From JAIBJN01 sp963748205 (GTDB lineage Bacteria > Actinomycetota > Thermoleophilia > Gaiellales > Gaiellaceae), in NCBI GenBank assembly GCA_963748205.1, contig CAVVIB010000004.1, forward strand, positions 119,143-183,142: a DNA stretch of 64,000 bases, in the 5' to 3' direction. Position 1 is the stretch's first letter. Each line of letters opens with the position of its first letter. Shown here in pieces: positions 46,743-55,923 of the stretch. The position numbers and the translations under genes are program-made. Below the pieces are notes generated by a model, which was not told where the DNA came from, did no database searches, and saw only the letters and a list, made by a program, of their open reading frames with translations.

Positions 46743-47611
46743 ACCGCGAGCCCCCTCCGCCAGCGGACGATGATCCGCCACTGGATGAAGACGATCAGCG
46801 CCGTGATCAGGAACATGATCACGGTGGCCGCGGCCGCATAGCCGTAGCGCAGGTACTCGAACCCCGTGCGGTAGACGAACAGCGGCAGGTAGGTGGTCTC
46901 GTACGGCGGCGGCCCCCCTTCCGTGACGAGGAGCGCCGGCACGAAGTTGAGCTGGAAGCTGAAGATCGTGTCGCGGAAGAGGAGCAGGAGCATCGCGGGC
47001 GCCATCAGCGGGAGCGTCACGCGCCGCAGGATGTACCACGGCGACGCTGCCTCGACGGCCGCGAGCTCGTACAGCTCCCCGGGGATCGACTGCCGGACTG
47101 CGAGAGCGACCAGGAACCCCTCCCCGAGCAGGAAGACGGTCATCGTGATGATCGCCCACTGCGCGTCCCGCCCGTCGGTGAGCCACTCGGGGCTGGGGAA
47201 GCCGAGCGCGTCGAGCGTGACGTTGATCGGGCCGTAGAGCGGGTTGAAGAGCCAGAGCCACAGGAGGGCGTAGGCGACGTCGGGGACGATCGTCGGCATG
47301 TAGACGCCGGCGCGATACGCGCCGACGCCGCGCATCCGCCGGTGGAGCAGGAGCGCCAGGCCGAGCGCGCCGACGAGCCTGATCGGCACCGCGAACGCGA
47401 TGAACATCAGCGAGTTGCGGAGCGAGATGCGGAAGATCTCGTCGTCGGCGAGCTCGCGGAAGTTGTCGAGCCCGATGAACTCGGGGCTCGAGATGAGGTC
47501 GTACTCGTAGAGCGCGAGGCCGAACGTGATCGCCGCCGGAAGCGCGACCAGGACGACGAGCCCCGCGAGGTACGGGAAGAGGAGCAGCGCGAGGCCGCGT
47601 TCCCGCTTCAT
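46739..47611 (-). CDS. Sugar ABC transporter permease (MalF/UgpA-type)
   Basis: This is a 290-residue permease with six membrane segments. Typical pieces are LLLFPYLAGLVVLVALPAA, RNSLMFIAFAVPIRLVGALG and the coupling loop LYELAAVEAASPWYILRRVT. It belongs to the carbohydrate-uptake CUT1 class. ATG at 47611 overlaps the end of the ATPase gene by four bases. It pairs with the MalG-type permease at 49942, which is separated from it by the binding-protein and ATPase genes. Confidence 0.88.
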   Translation of the reverse strand: MKRERGLALLLFPYLAGLVVLVALPAAITFGLALYEYDLISSPEFIGLDNFRELADDEIFRISLRNSLMFIAFAVPIRLVGALGLALLLHRRMRGVGAYRAGVYMPTIVPDVAYALLWLWLFNPLYGPINVTLDALGFPSPEWLTDGRDAQWAIITMTVFLLGEGFLVALAVRQSIPGELYELAAVEAASPWYILRRVTLPLMAPAMLLLLFRDTIFSFQLNFVPALLVTEGGPPPYETTYLPLFVYRTGFEYLRYGYAAAATVIMFLITALIVFIQWRIIVRWRRGLAV

Positions 47612-48657
47612 GTCAGCGCGAGGCCCGTCTCGGCGTCGAAGACGTGGACGCTTCCCGGGATCGTGACCGCGAGCGCGACCGTCGACCCCACGGCGGGCCG
47701 CTGCTCGGGGCCCACCCGGGCGACCAGCCGGATGCCGCCGGCGTCCAGGTGGATGAAGCTCTCGTTCCCGGCGATCTCGACGACCTCGACCACGGCCGGC
47801 GCGCCCTCGGGGACGAGCGACAGATGCTCCGGCCGGATCCCGATCTCGACCGGCCGGTCGCCGAGGCCCGGCGGCCGGTCGAACGTGAACGGCCCCGCAC
47901 GCAGGCGCTCGCCGTCGGGCTCGGCGGGCAGGACGTTCATCGCCGGGCTCCCGACGAACGTCGCCACGAAGCGGTTCGCCGGCCGTCGGTAGACCTCGTC
48001 TGGCTCGCCGACCTGCTGGAGCACGCCCTCCGAGAGGACCGCGACGCGGTCGCCCATCGTCAGTGCCTCCACCTGGTCGTGTGTGACGTAGACCATCGTC
48101 GCGCCCAGCCGGTCGTGCAGACGCCGCAGCTCGGCCCGCATCTCCACGCGGAGCTGGGCATCGAGGTTCGACAGCGGCTCGTCGAGGAGGAAGACGTCGG
48201 GCTCGCGCACGAGGGCGCGCGCAAGGGCGACGCGCTGTCGCTCTCCCCCGGAGAGCTCGTGCGGCTTGCGCTCGAGCAGGGCCTCGCAGCCGACGACGCG
48301 TGCCGCGGTCGCGATCCGCTCCCGTACGTCGTCGCGGGCGACACGGCGCGCCCGCAGGCCGAAGCCGATGTTCTCGGCCACGTTCAGGTGCGGGAAGAGC
48401 GCGTAGCTCTGGAAGACCATGGCGACGTTCCGGGCCGCAGGCACCAGCTGCGTCACGTCGCGCCCGCCGATCCGGATCGTCCCCTCGGTGACCTCCTCGA
48501 GGCCGGCGGCGGCCCTCAGTGCAGTCGTCTTGCCGCAGCCGGACGGGCCGACGAGCACGAGCAGCTCGCCGGCCCCCACGTGCAGATCGAGGCCGCGCAG
48601 GGCGGCCACGTCGCCGTAGCGCTTGTGGACGCCCTCCAGCTCCAGTGCGGCTGCCAA
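47608..48657 (-). CDS. Sugar ABC transporter ATP-binding protein (MalK/UgpC-type)
   Basis: This is a 349-residue ATPase. Walker A is GPSGCGKTT, the Q-loop MVFQSYALFPHLNV, signature LSGGERQRVALARAL, Walker B VFLLDEPLSNLDAQLR and the H-loop YVTHDQVEALTMGD. A C-terminal TOBE-type regulatory region of about 110 residues follows (EIGIRPEHLSLVPEG). The TTG at 48657 is four bases after the binding-protein stop. One ATPase probably serves both permeases as a homodimer. Confidence 0.9.
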   Translation of the reverse strand: MAAALELEGVHKRYGDVAALRGLDLHVGAGELLVLVGPSGCGKTTALRAAAGLEEVTEGTIRIGGRDVTQLVPAARNVAMVFQSYALFPHLNVAENIGFGLRARRVARDDVRERIATAARVVGCEALLERKPHELSGGERQRVALARALVREPDVFLLDEPLSNLDAQLRVEMRAELRRLHDRLGATMVYVTHDQVEALTMGDRVAVLSEGVLQQVGEPDEVYRRPANRFVATFVGSPAMNVLPAEPDGERLRAGPFTFDRPPGLGDRPVEIGIRPEHLSLVPEGAPAVVEVVEIAGNESFIHLDAGGIRLVARVGPEQRPAVGSTVALAVTIPGSVHVFDAETGLALT

Positions 48658-48661
48658 CGCG

Positions 48662-49957
48662 CTACTGGGCCCGGGCGAAGAGGTCCCGGGTCGCTTCGTC
48701 CACCTGCTGGGCGATCAGCGGCGGCGGCAGGTCGTCGAACATCGCCACCTCGAAGATGCCGCCCGTCGCGTCCTCGATCTCCGGCCACGTGGAGATGTTC
48801 GGCACGCGCTGGATCTGCGGGATCGTGTCGAGGAAGACGCGCGAGTTCGCCGGCTTCGCGTCGGAGCCGAGGAACGCATCCGAGTTGGCGACGGCCTTGA
48901 GGGACGGCACCGTGCGGCCGGTCCCCGCCGCGATCCGCTGGCCCTCGGGCCCGAGCGCGAACTCCATGAACGTCCAGGCGGCGTCCTTGTTGCCGGAGCC
49001 CTCGGTCATGCAGTAGGCGTCCGAGTGGAGGATCCCGGCCGGCTCCCGCAGGATCGGGAGGGGCGCGATGTCCCAGTCGAAGTCGGTGATCGTCCGGAAG
49101 ACCGGCGTCGACCGGCGCGAGGAGAGCACCATGGCCGACCGGCCGTTGAGGAACCGCGACTCGTCGTCCTCGGACTCCAGCTCCTCCTCGGACGGGATGA
49201 CGCCGTGCACGCGGCGGAGCGCGAAGAACTCCGCCATCGCGTCGGTCGCGGCGACCTCGTCCAGCGTGAACCGCGTGGGGTTCTCCAGGTCGTCGACGAT
49301 CTCGCCGCCGTTCGACCAGACGAAGGGCGCGAGCCGGATGATCGACGCCTCGACACCGAGGCCGTACACGTCCACCTTCCCGTCCCCGTTCTCGTCCTTC
49401 GTCAGCGCCTTGGCCTTCTCGACCATGTCGCGCCACTGCCAGCCGGACTCGGGCTCGGAGACGCCCTCCTCCTTGAACATCGTGCGGTTGTAGTAGACGA
49501 CGAGGCTCGAGATGTTCTGCGGGATGCACATCTGCTCGCCGTCCCAGCGGAAGGCCTCGAGCGCCTCCTCGTAGAAGTCGTCCGGCTGGAACGCGTCGGC
49601 GTTCTCGAAGCGCTCGGCGATCGGCTCGAGCGCGCCCTTGGCGGCGAACTGGCCGTAGAAGCGGTAGTTGAGGAGGAACACGTCCGGCGGGTTGCCGCCG
49701 GCGATCGAGGTCGAGAGCCGCGCGATCAGGTCGGACCGGTCGCTCGCCTCGACGAGCTGCACGTCGATGTCGGGCTCGACCTCCTTGAAGGCGGTGATGA
49801 TGTCGCGGTAGGCGCGCAGCTCCTCGGGCTCCCCGAAGACCAGGAACTGCAGCGAGCCGGACCCGCCCTCCCCGGAGGATTCCTCCGAGCCGCCGCAGCC
49901 GGCGACTGCGGCGAGGGCGAGCGTCAGGGCGATGACGGCAATCAGCGGACGTGCCAT
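48662..49957 (-). CDS. Sugar ABC transporter substrate-binding lipoprotein
   Basis: This 431-residue protein is a family-1 (CUT1) solute-binding lipoprotein. The signal peptide ends AAVAGCGGSEESS with the lipobox cysteine. The mature part has a TAFKEVEPDIDVQLVEASDR segment, NPPDVFLLNYRFYGQFAAKG and MCIPQNISSLVVYYNRTMFK, typical of sugar-binding proteins. The ATG at 49957 has AAGGAGA eight bases upstream. Its start lies inside the end of the permease gene (16-base overlap). The sugar is unknown. Confidence 0.88.
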   Translation of the reverse strand: MARPLIAVIALTLALAAVAGCGGSEESSGEGGSGSLQFLVFGEPEELRAYRDIITAFKEVEPDIDVQLVEASDRSDLIARLSTSIAGGNPPDVFLLNYRFYGQFAAKGALEPIAERFENADAFQPDDFYEEALEAFRWDGEQMCIPQNISSLVVYYNRTMFKEEGVSEPESGWQWRDMVEKAKALTKDENGDGKVDVYGLGVEASIIRLAPFVWSNGGEIVDDLENPTRFTLDEVAATDAMAEFFALRRVHGVIPSEEELESEDDESRFLNGRSAMVLSSRRSTPVFRTITDFDWDIAPLPILREPAGILHSDAYCMTEGSGNKDAAWTFMEFALGPEGQRIAAGTGRTVPSLKAVANSDAFLGSDAKPANSRVFLDTIPQIQRVPNISTWPEIEDATGGIFEVAMFDDLPPPLIAQQVDEATRDLFARAQ

Positions 49958-50763
49958 AGACGGTTCTCCTTGAGGAAGTAGCGCTGGACGAAGATGAACG
50001 CCGCCACGACAGGCGCCGTCGCCGCAACCGCGCCGGCCAGGAGGAGCGGGAAGTTCAGCCGGTCGAGCTGTGCGAGGGACTTGAGGCCGAGCGGGAGCGT
50101 GAACAGCCGCTCGTCGTACAGGTAGATCAGCGGGTCGAGGAAGTTGCTCCACGAGACCGTGAACGCGAGGACCGCCACGGCGACGGTCACGGGCCGCACG
50201 AGCGGCATGGCGACGCGCCTCCAGGCCGCGAGCGCCGAGAGCCCTTCGAGCCTGGCCGCGTCGAAGAGCTCGGGCGGCACGCGCCGGAACGCCCAGTAGT
50301 AGAGGAGGACGTAGAACGGCGACATCCCGAGAAGTGCCGGCGCCACCAGAGGCACGTACGTGTCCGTCAGTCCCAGGGCCCGGAAGAGCGTGAAGCGCGG
50401 GACGAGCAGCGCCGTCAGCGGGACCATGAGGGCGATCAGCGAGACGGCCACGAGCGCGTTCGCCTGGCGGCGCGGCAGGCGGGCCATGGCGAAGCCGGCC
50501 CAGGAGGCGACGAGCACCGAGAGCGGCACCGCGATGGCCGCGACGATCAGCGAGTTGAGCGCGTAGCGCGGGATGTCGACCAGCTCGAACGCACGGCTGT
50601 AGTTCTCGAACGCGATCGGCGACGGGATCAGCTCCGGAACGCGCGGCGGCGGCAGGCCGGCCTCGCGCAGCGACCCGGAAACCATCAGGACCAGCGGCGC
50701 GACAAAGAGGACCGTGACGAGCACCGCCAGCGCCTGGCGCCAAAGGGTCGAGCGCCTCCCCAC
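49942..50763 (-). CDS. Sugar ABC transporter permease (MalG-type)
   Basis: This is a 273-residue permease with six membrane segments. It has VLVTVLFVAPLVLMVSGSLR at the N-terminus and the coupling loop LFDAARLEGLSALAAWRRVA. The GTG at 50763 gives the usual length. It is the first gene of the sugar-transporter operon, and its promoter must lie in the 191 bases upstream. Its 3' end overlaps the binding-protein start. Confidence 0.88.
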   Translation of the reverse strand: MGRRSTLWRQALAVLVTVLFVAPLVLMVSGSLREAGLPPPRVPELIPSPIAFENYSRAFELVDIPRYALNSLIVAAIAVPLSVLVASWAGFAMARLPRRQANALVAVSLIALMVPLTALLVPRFTLFRALGLTDTYVPLVAPALLGMSPFYVLLYYWAFRRVPPELFDAARLEGLSALAAWRRVAMPLVRPVTVAVAVLAFTVSWSNFLDPLIYLYDERLFTLPLGLKSLAQLDRLNFPLLLAGAVAATAPVVAAFIFVQRYFLKENRLWHVR

Positions 50764-50954
50764 CGCGGCGCAGTCTAGAAAGAAGCGCTTGGGTTCGCGC
50801 CGCGCCGGAAGTGTGAAGACTCGGCCACTGGCGCCCGGTCGCGGGGCGCTTCCCTGGCCTCGGGCTGTGGCTCGGCCCTGCGGATCTGCGTCCCCGGAGG
50901 CGCGTGAATGCAAGACCTGACCCCAGGGCGTGGGCTTTCGGACATGCCCACGGG
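50764..50954. other. Gap between catabolic operon and sugar-transporter operon, with terminator-like hairpin
   Basis: This 191-base stretch holds CGTGGGC (50929-50935) and GCCCACG (50946-50952), a perfect 7-bp stem with a ten-base loop placed right after the last gene of the catabolic operon on the minus strand. No T-run follows. The sequence TGAATGCAAGACCTGACCCC (near 50,906-50,925) resembles motifs that flank REP-type transposases, but no transposase is present. The rest presumably contains the transporter promoter. Confidence 0.4.
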
Positions 50955-52106
50955 CTAGGCGGACAGGGCGACGACCGACGAGTTTGCCTGCGACTCGAGG
51001 GCTGCCGTGAAGATCCGGTGCGTCGCTGCTGCTTCCTCCGGCGTGGCGCAATGGAAGGGCTGACGCATGCCGTCCCGCCCATGGACCAGCTCGTCGAGGA
51101 AGGCGGCCCACATCTGGAGGATCGCGTCGGAGAAGCCGAACTCGAAGATTGCCCCGGTGATCGACGGATACGCCGACTCGGAGCCCAGGTCCAGGACGCT
51201 CCAGGCCTGCGGTCCGCCCGGCTCGTACTCCATCCAGCGCAGCGTCTTGGGCTGCTTGGTCGTGTAGGCGATCGAGCCCTCGGTCCCCTCGACCTCGATG
51301 ATCCACGTGTTCGTTTCGCCGGGAGCGATCCGCTTCGTCTCGACTCGGAGGGGGAAGACCTCGCCGTCCTCTTCCACCGTGCAGAGGAGAACAGCGTTGT
51401 CCCACGTGTCGCACGAGACCGTTCCTCCACGGCCGTCGGGCCGCGAGCGAACGACGTCCGACAGGATCGCGCGCACGTCCTTCGGGAACCAGCCGGCGCG
51501 CAGCGGCAGGTGAAGGGCGTGCATGCCGAGGTCGCCCATGACCCCGTACTCGCCGTTTTGGGCAGCGCGCCGCTTCCAGTTGATCGGCTTGCCCGGATCG
51601 AGGTCGCTCGAATGCAGGAAGGCGGAGCGCACCTCGAGCACGCGCCCGTACCGACGCTCGGCGATCCAGCGCCACACACGCCGGCCACCCGGATAGAAGG
51701 GCAGCTCGGATGAGCAACGGACGAGGAGTTCCGGATGCGCGGCAATCTCCGCGCCGATTGCCTGATTCGCTGGCAGGTCGATGCCGAACGGCTTCTCGCC
51801 TAGAAGGTGCTTTCCCGCCTGGAGGCACGCGACGTAGACCTTCTCGTGGAGGTGGTGCGGGACGGCGCAATACACAGCTTCGACCGAGTCGTCCGCGAGC
51901 AGCTCGCGGTAGTCGGAGACGAGCCGCGGCGCCGGGTCGAGCCGCTCGTACCACGCAAGCACGTCCGGATTCACGTCGCAGACAACCGCGAGCTCGGGCC
52001 GGGTCCCGAGGGCGTCTAGGTGCACCCACCGGGCCGCCGCGCTCGCGAACTCCCGACCCATGAGGCCGCCGCCCACGAGGCCGAAGCGAACGACCCGGTC
52101 AGACAC
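50955..52106 (-). CDS. Gfo/Idh/MocA-family NAD(P)-dependent oxidoreductase (second copy)
   Basis: This is a 383-residue sugar or cyclitol dehydrogenase. The Rossmann loop is GLVGGGLMGREFASA, and the catalytic EKP lysine is at residues 104-106 in GEKPFGID. The C-terminal beta-sheet domain has GVMGDLGMHALHLPLRAG. Such enzymes oxidise a ring hydroxyl, often at C3 of a glycoside or on inositol. GTG at 52106 overlaps the aldolase stop by eight bases; a longer start would cover the upstream gene. It is the last gene of the catabolic operon. Confidence 0.85.
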   Translation of the reverse strand: MSDRVVRFGLVGGGLMGREFASAAARWVHLDALGTRPELAVVCDVNPDVLAWYERLDPAPRLVSDYRELLADDSVEAVYCAVPHHLHEKVYVACLQAGKHLLGEKPFGIDLPANQAIGAEIAAHPELLVRCSSELPFYPGGRRVWRWIAERRYGRVLEVRSAFLHSSDLDPGKPINWKRRAAQNGEYGVMGDLGMHALHLPLRAGWFPKDVRAILSDVVRSRPDGRGGTVSCDTWDNAVLLCTVEEDGEVFPLRVETKRIAPGETNTWIIEVEGTEGSIAYTTKQPKTLRWMEYEPGGPQAWSVLDLGSESAYPSITGAIFEFGFSDAILQMWAAFLDELVHGRDGMRQPFHCATPEEAAATHRIFTAALESQANSSVVALSA

Positions 52107-52924
52107 TGGGGGTGAGGCCCGCGAGCGCCTCATCGGCGGACGCGCCCTCGTGCACGATCGCCATGAGGGCGCGCGTCATCCCGGCCGGATCCGCGTGCTG
52201 GACGACGTTGCGCCCGTAGACGATTCCGGCCGCGCCTTGCTGGAGGACGGCCTCGGTGCGGCGCAGGATTTCCTCGTCGGAAGCGCGCCCGCCGCCCCGC
52301 ACGAGCACGGGGACGCGCCCGGCTGCCTCCACGACACGACCGTACTCGCCCAGGTCGTCGGTGGGGTCGGCCTTGATGACGTCGGCGCCCAGCTCGGCGG
52401 CCTGGCGAACGAGGGTCACGACCGTGTCCGCGTCGCCGTTCACGCCGTAGCCGGCCTCGCCCGGTCTCATCGCCAGCGGCTCGACCATCACGGGTAGGCC
52501 GAGCGGCTCGCAGGCGGCGCGCAGCTTCGAGACGTTGCGCACGCACTGCCGGTAGAGCTCCGGCTCCCCAGGCAGGGAGAGGAGGTTGACGACGACGCAG
52601 GCGGCATCGAGGCGCAGCGCCCGCGCGCCGGCGTCCTCGACGAGCTCGCTCCAGAGCGTACTCGGCGGGCTCGCGCCGTAGACGTTCGCGACGTCGGTGC
52701 GCAGCACGAGCGCAGGCTTGTGGGGGCCTGCCAGCTCCTGGAGCAGCGGAGCCTCGCCGGGAGAGAGCTGGATCGCGTCGGGCCCGGCATCCACGAGCGT
52801 GCGCACCGCCCGCTCCAGGTCTTCGATTCCCGGCGAGGAAGGAGCGCTCGCCGAAGAAGCCGTGGTCAACGGCGACGTCGAAGCAGCGCCCGTCGGCGGC
52901 GAAGAGTCGGTTGAGGCGCGGCAC
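52099..52924 (-). CDS. Class-I aldolase of the DhnA/LsrF type, reading frame broken
   Basis: This TIM-barrel aldolase has about 274 residues. The N-terminus VPRLNRLFAADGRCFDVAVD, followed by HGFF, is the usual start of the FbaB/LsrF/DeoC-like group. The later frame holds VLRTDVANVYG, GYGVNGDADTVV, the probable Schiff-base strand ADVIKADPTDD and VPVLVRGGGRASDEE. One extra A near 52835 (GGGAATC) breaks the frame between FLAG and IEDLERAV. It would cleave or form a carbon-carbon bond in a phosphorylated or keto sugar. Its GTG start overlaps the upstream dehydrogenase stop (TAGTG). Confidence 0.75.
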
Positions 52925-54088
52925 TAGCGATACGCGATCTCCTCGCGCCGGCCCGACTCGCTCGAGCGCACGATCGCGTCGCAGACCTCTGCCGCCCGAT
53001 AGCCGTCCTCGAACGTCGCCCCGTGCGGCGCAACAGAGCCCGTCCTCGGCGATCGCCGTCAGAAGATGGTGCAGCTCGTGCACGAAGGAATGCTCCCACC
53101 CGATGATGTGGCCGTGCGGCCACCAGTGGTCCCAGAAGGGATGGTCGGCTTCGGAGACGAGCACGCTGCGGAAGCCCTGTGCGCGCTCGCCCGGCGTCGA
53201 GTCGCGCAGGTGAACCTGAAGCTCGTTCAGCCGCTCGAGGTCGAAAGCGATCGAGCCCTTCGAGCCGTTGATCTCCCAGGCGAAGGCGTTCTTGCGGCCG
53301 GGGCAGAACCGCGAGGCTTCGATCGTGCCGACGGCGCCGTTCTCGAACTCGACGACCGACTCGAAGGCGTCGTCGACCTCGCGCCCCTCCTTGAAGGCTC
53401 GCGTGGCCCCGCTCACCGACGCGATTTCCCCGACGAGATAGCGCGCCAGGTCGATCACGTGCGCGCCCAGGTCGCCGAGCGCTCCCGAGCCGGCGGCCTC
53501 GCGGTCGAATCGCCAGACCTGGTCGTCGATGTCGCCCCACTCCTGGAGATAGCGCCCTCTGAAGTGGTAGATGTCGCCCAGCTCCCCGGCCTCCAGCATC
53601 TCGCGCGCGAGGCGGACCGCCGGGACGAAGCGGTAGTTGAAAGCGCACATGTGCTTGACGCCGGTCGCCGCGACGCGCTGCCAGACCTGGTGGCTCTCGT
53701 CGGCCGAGCGCGCCAGCGGCTTCTCGCAGACGACGTGCTTGCCGGCCTCGGCCGCCGCGATCGTCGGCTCTGCGTGCAGGTTGTTCGGCCCGCTGTTGTC
53801 GAAGAGCCCGATCTCGCCATTCGCAAGCAGCTCGTGCCAGTCGGTCGTGTAGCCCTCGAAGCCGTAGCGGCGCGCCGCCTCCGCCACCGCCTCCTCCGTC
53901 CTCCCGGAGACGGCGACGAGCCGTGGCAGCAGGGGTGGCGGCCACGTCATGTACGCGATCTTCCGGTAGGCGTTCGCGTGGGCCTTCCCCATGAACGCGT
54001 AGCCGAGCATGCCGATCCCGATGGTCCGAAGCTCGGTCGGGCCATCGGCCCGGCCCATGGTGAGGAAGCCGACCTCCGTCTCGTCCAT
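52924..54088 (-). CDS. Gfo/Idh/MocA-family NAD(P)-dependent oxidoreductase (first copy), reading frame broken
   Basis: This is a dehydrogenase of about 387 residues. The dinucleotide loop is IGIGMLGYAFMGKAHANAY, the catalytic lysine lies in CEKPLARS (122-124), and the C-terminal domain has GALGDLGAHVIDLARYLVGE. Near 53040 an extra base separates the main frame, which ends with AIAEDG, from SVAPHGATFEDGYRAAEVCD in the following frame; removing one C restores the tail ending REEIAYR. ATG at 54088 follows the previous stop by two bases. It probably acts in sequence with the TIM-barrel isomerase directly upstream. Confidence 0.8.
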
Positions 54089-54090
54089 CC

Positions 54091-55089
54091 TCAGCTCCTC
54101 TCGTAGGCCGCGTCGAACGCGAGCGTGGACGGGGTGAAGTCGCTCCTGCGGACGAACGCCAGCGCGTCCTGGGCGCCCCATTCGCGATCCATGCCGGCAT
54201 CCTCCCACTCGATCGAGAGCGGCCCCTCGTAGCCGATCCGATTGAGGGCGCGGAAGAGCGACTCGAAGTCGACGTCCCCGTGCCCCGGCGAGACGAAGTC
54301 CCAGCCGCGTCCGACCTCACCGAAGTTCAGGTGCCCGCCGAGAATCGAGCTGCGCCCGTCCAGGGTCGTCTTCGAGTCCTTGACGTGGACGTGGTAGATG
54401 CGGTCGGCGAACTCCTGGACGAACGCTGCCGAGTCCAGGGACTGGTGGGCGAAGTGACTCGGGTCGAAGTTGATGCCGAAGCTTTCGCGCCGGTCGATCG
54501 CCTCGAGCGCCTTGCGCGTGGTCACGAAGTCGTAGGCGATCTCGGTGGGATGCACCTCCAGGCCGTAGCGAACTCCCTCTGCCTCGAAGACATCCAGGAT
54601 CGGGCCCCAGCGCTCCGCGAAGTCCCGGTAGCCCGCCTCGACCCGCTCGAAGTCGTTCGGCGGGAACGAATAGAGGAGGTGCCAGATGCTCGAGCCGGTG
54701 AAGCCGTTCACCTGGGTGACGCCGAACCTCGCGGCCGCTCGTGCCGTGTCTTTCACCTTGTCGGCCGCCCGGCTCCGGACGCCCTCGGGATCACCGTCAC
54801 CCCACACGTCCGGGGGCAGGATCGCCTGGTGCCGCTCGTCGACCGGGTCGCAAACGGCCTGGCCGACGAGGTGCGTCGAGATCGCGACGCACTGGAGGCC
54901 GTGGCGGTCCAGGATCTCGCGGCGGCCGCCCACGTACCCCGGGTCGGCAAGCGCCTCGTCGACGTCGAAGTGATCGCCCCAGCAGGCGAGCTCGAGCCCG
55001 TCGAAGCCCCAGGCGGACGCCTTGCCGGCGAGCTCCTCCAGCGGCAGATCGGCCCACTGGCCGGTGAAGAGCGTGATTGGACGTGCCAT
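54091..55089 (-). CDS. Sugar phosphate isomerase/epimerase-like TIM-barrel protein
   Basis: This is a 332-residue protein of the xylose-isomerase-like TIM-barrel superfamily (AP endonuclease family 2 fold). Metal-site pieces are YGLEVHPTEIAYD (Glu, His), GINFDPSHFAHQ (Asp, His) and YHVHVKDSKTT, with a final Glu in PLSIEWEDAGMD. ATG at 55089 has a perfect AAGGAGG site. Related enzymes epimerise keto sugars, dehydrate inosose, or cleave 3-keto-glycosides. Its place next to a Gfo/Idh/MocA gene is the common arrangement for such two-step chemistry. Confidence 0.82.
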   Translation of the reverse strand: MARPITLFTGQWADLPLEELAGKASAWGFDGLELACWGDHFDVDEALADPGYVGGRREILDRHGLQCVAISTHLVGQAVCDPVDERHQAILPPDVWGDGDPEGVRSRAADKVKDTARAAARFGVTQVNGFTGSSIWHLLYSFPPNDFERVEAGYRDFAERWGPILDVFEAEGVRYGLEVHPTEIAYDFVTTRKALEAIDRRESFGINFDPSHFAHQSLDSAAFVQEFADRIYHVHVKDSKTTLDGRSSILGGHLNFGEVGRGWDFVSPGHGDVDFESLFRALNRIGYEGPLSIEWEDAGMDREWGAQDALAFVRRSDFTPSTLAFDAAYERS

Positions 55090-55100
55090 TCGGATCCTCC

Positions 55101-55910
55101 TTAGGCGGTGGTGGAAGCAGCGGTCGCTTGGCCGTCGGCCACGATGAGGTTGACGCCGGCCGCCTCGTACGAATCGATCGTTTCGCGAGGGAGGCCATCG
55201 TCGACCACCAGCGCGTCGAGCTCTTCCGGACGCGCGATCGCGAGCAGCGCGGAGAGGCCGAACTTCGACGAGTCGATCAGGCCGATCGTCTTCGCCGCGG
55301 AAGCCGCCGCGGCGTTGAGGGTGTCGGCCAGGGCCCGCCGCGTCGTCGTCAGCCCGTTCTCGAGCGTGACGCCTCCGGCCGAGACGAATGCGGTCTCCAT
55401 GTTGAGGCCTGCCAGGAATTCCGCCGCCCACCGGCCACCGATCATGCGCAGCGTCTGGTCCACCTCGCCGGGGGTGACAACGACGTGGATGGACTGGGCG
55501 TGCAGCTCGAGCGCGATCGCCGGGGAGTTCGTGACGAGGGTGAGCGCCCGCGGCGGATGACGCTCCAAGTAGCGGGCGAGCACGAGGCAGGTCGTGGACG
55601 AGTCGACGAAGATCGTCGAGCCGTCCTCGACGAACCGGGCGGCGCGCGCCGCGATCGCCTCCTTCTGAAGGAGGGCCTGCTCGAGCCGCTTCGTCCAGTC
55701 GGTCGCCACGCGAAGCTCCCTGGGGCCGCTCCCCGGGGGGCGCGCGCCTCCGTGCACGCGCTCGATGAGGCCCTCTCGCGCGAGTCGCTCGAGGTCACGG
55801 TGAACCGTGATCTGCGAGACGCCGTAGTCGCGCGCGAGCTCGGCGATCGACGCGCCTCCATCGCGCTGGATCCTCTCGAGAATGCTGGCTCTGCGAATGT
55901 CTGCCGGCAT
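55101..55910 (-). CDS. DeoR-family transcriptional regulator
   Basis: This is a 269-residue repressor. The N-terminal winged helix-turn-helix reads RRASILERIQRDGGASIAEL, ARDYGVSQITVHRDLERLAR and EGLIERVHGGA. The C-terminal effector domain is the DeoR sugar-phosphate sensor with IFVDSSTTCLVLARYL and TLVTNSPAIALELH. It presumably controls the operon in response to a phosphorylated intermediate. ATG at 55910 is chosen because the longer frame overlaps the upstream gene's end. It lies inside the operon, which allows autoregulation. Confidence 0.88.
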   Translation of the reverse strand: MPADIRRASILERIQRDGGASIAELARDYGVSQITVHRDLERLAREGLIERVHGGARPPGSGPRELRVATDWTKRLEQALLQKEAIAARAARFVEDGSTIFVDSSTTCLVLARYLERHPPRALTLVTNSPAIALELHAQSIHVVVTPGEVDQTLRMIGGRWAAEFLAGLNMETAFVSAGGVTLENGLTTTRRALADTLNAAAASAAKTIGLIDSSKFGLSALLAIARPEELDALVVDDGLPRETIDSYEAAGVNLIVADGQATAASTTA

Positions 55911-55923
55911 CAGGTCGCCCTCA

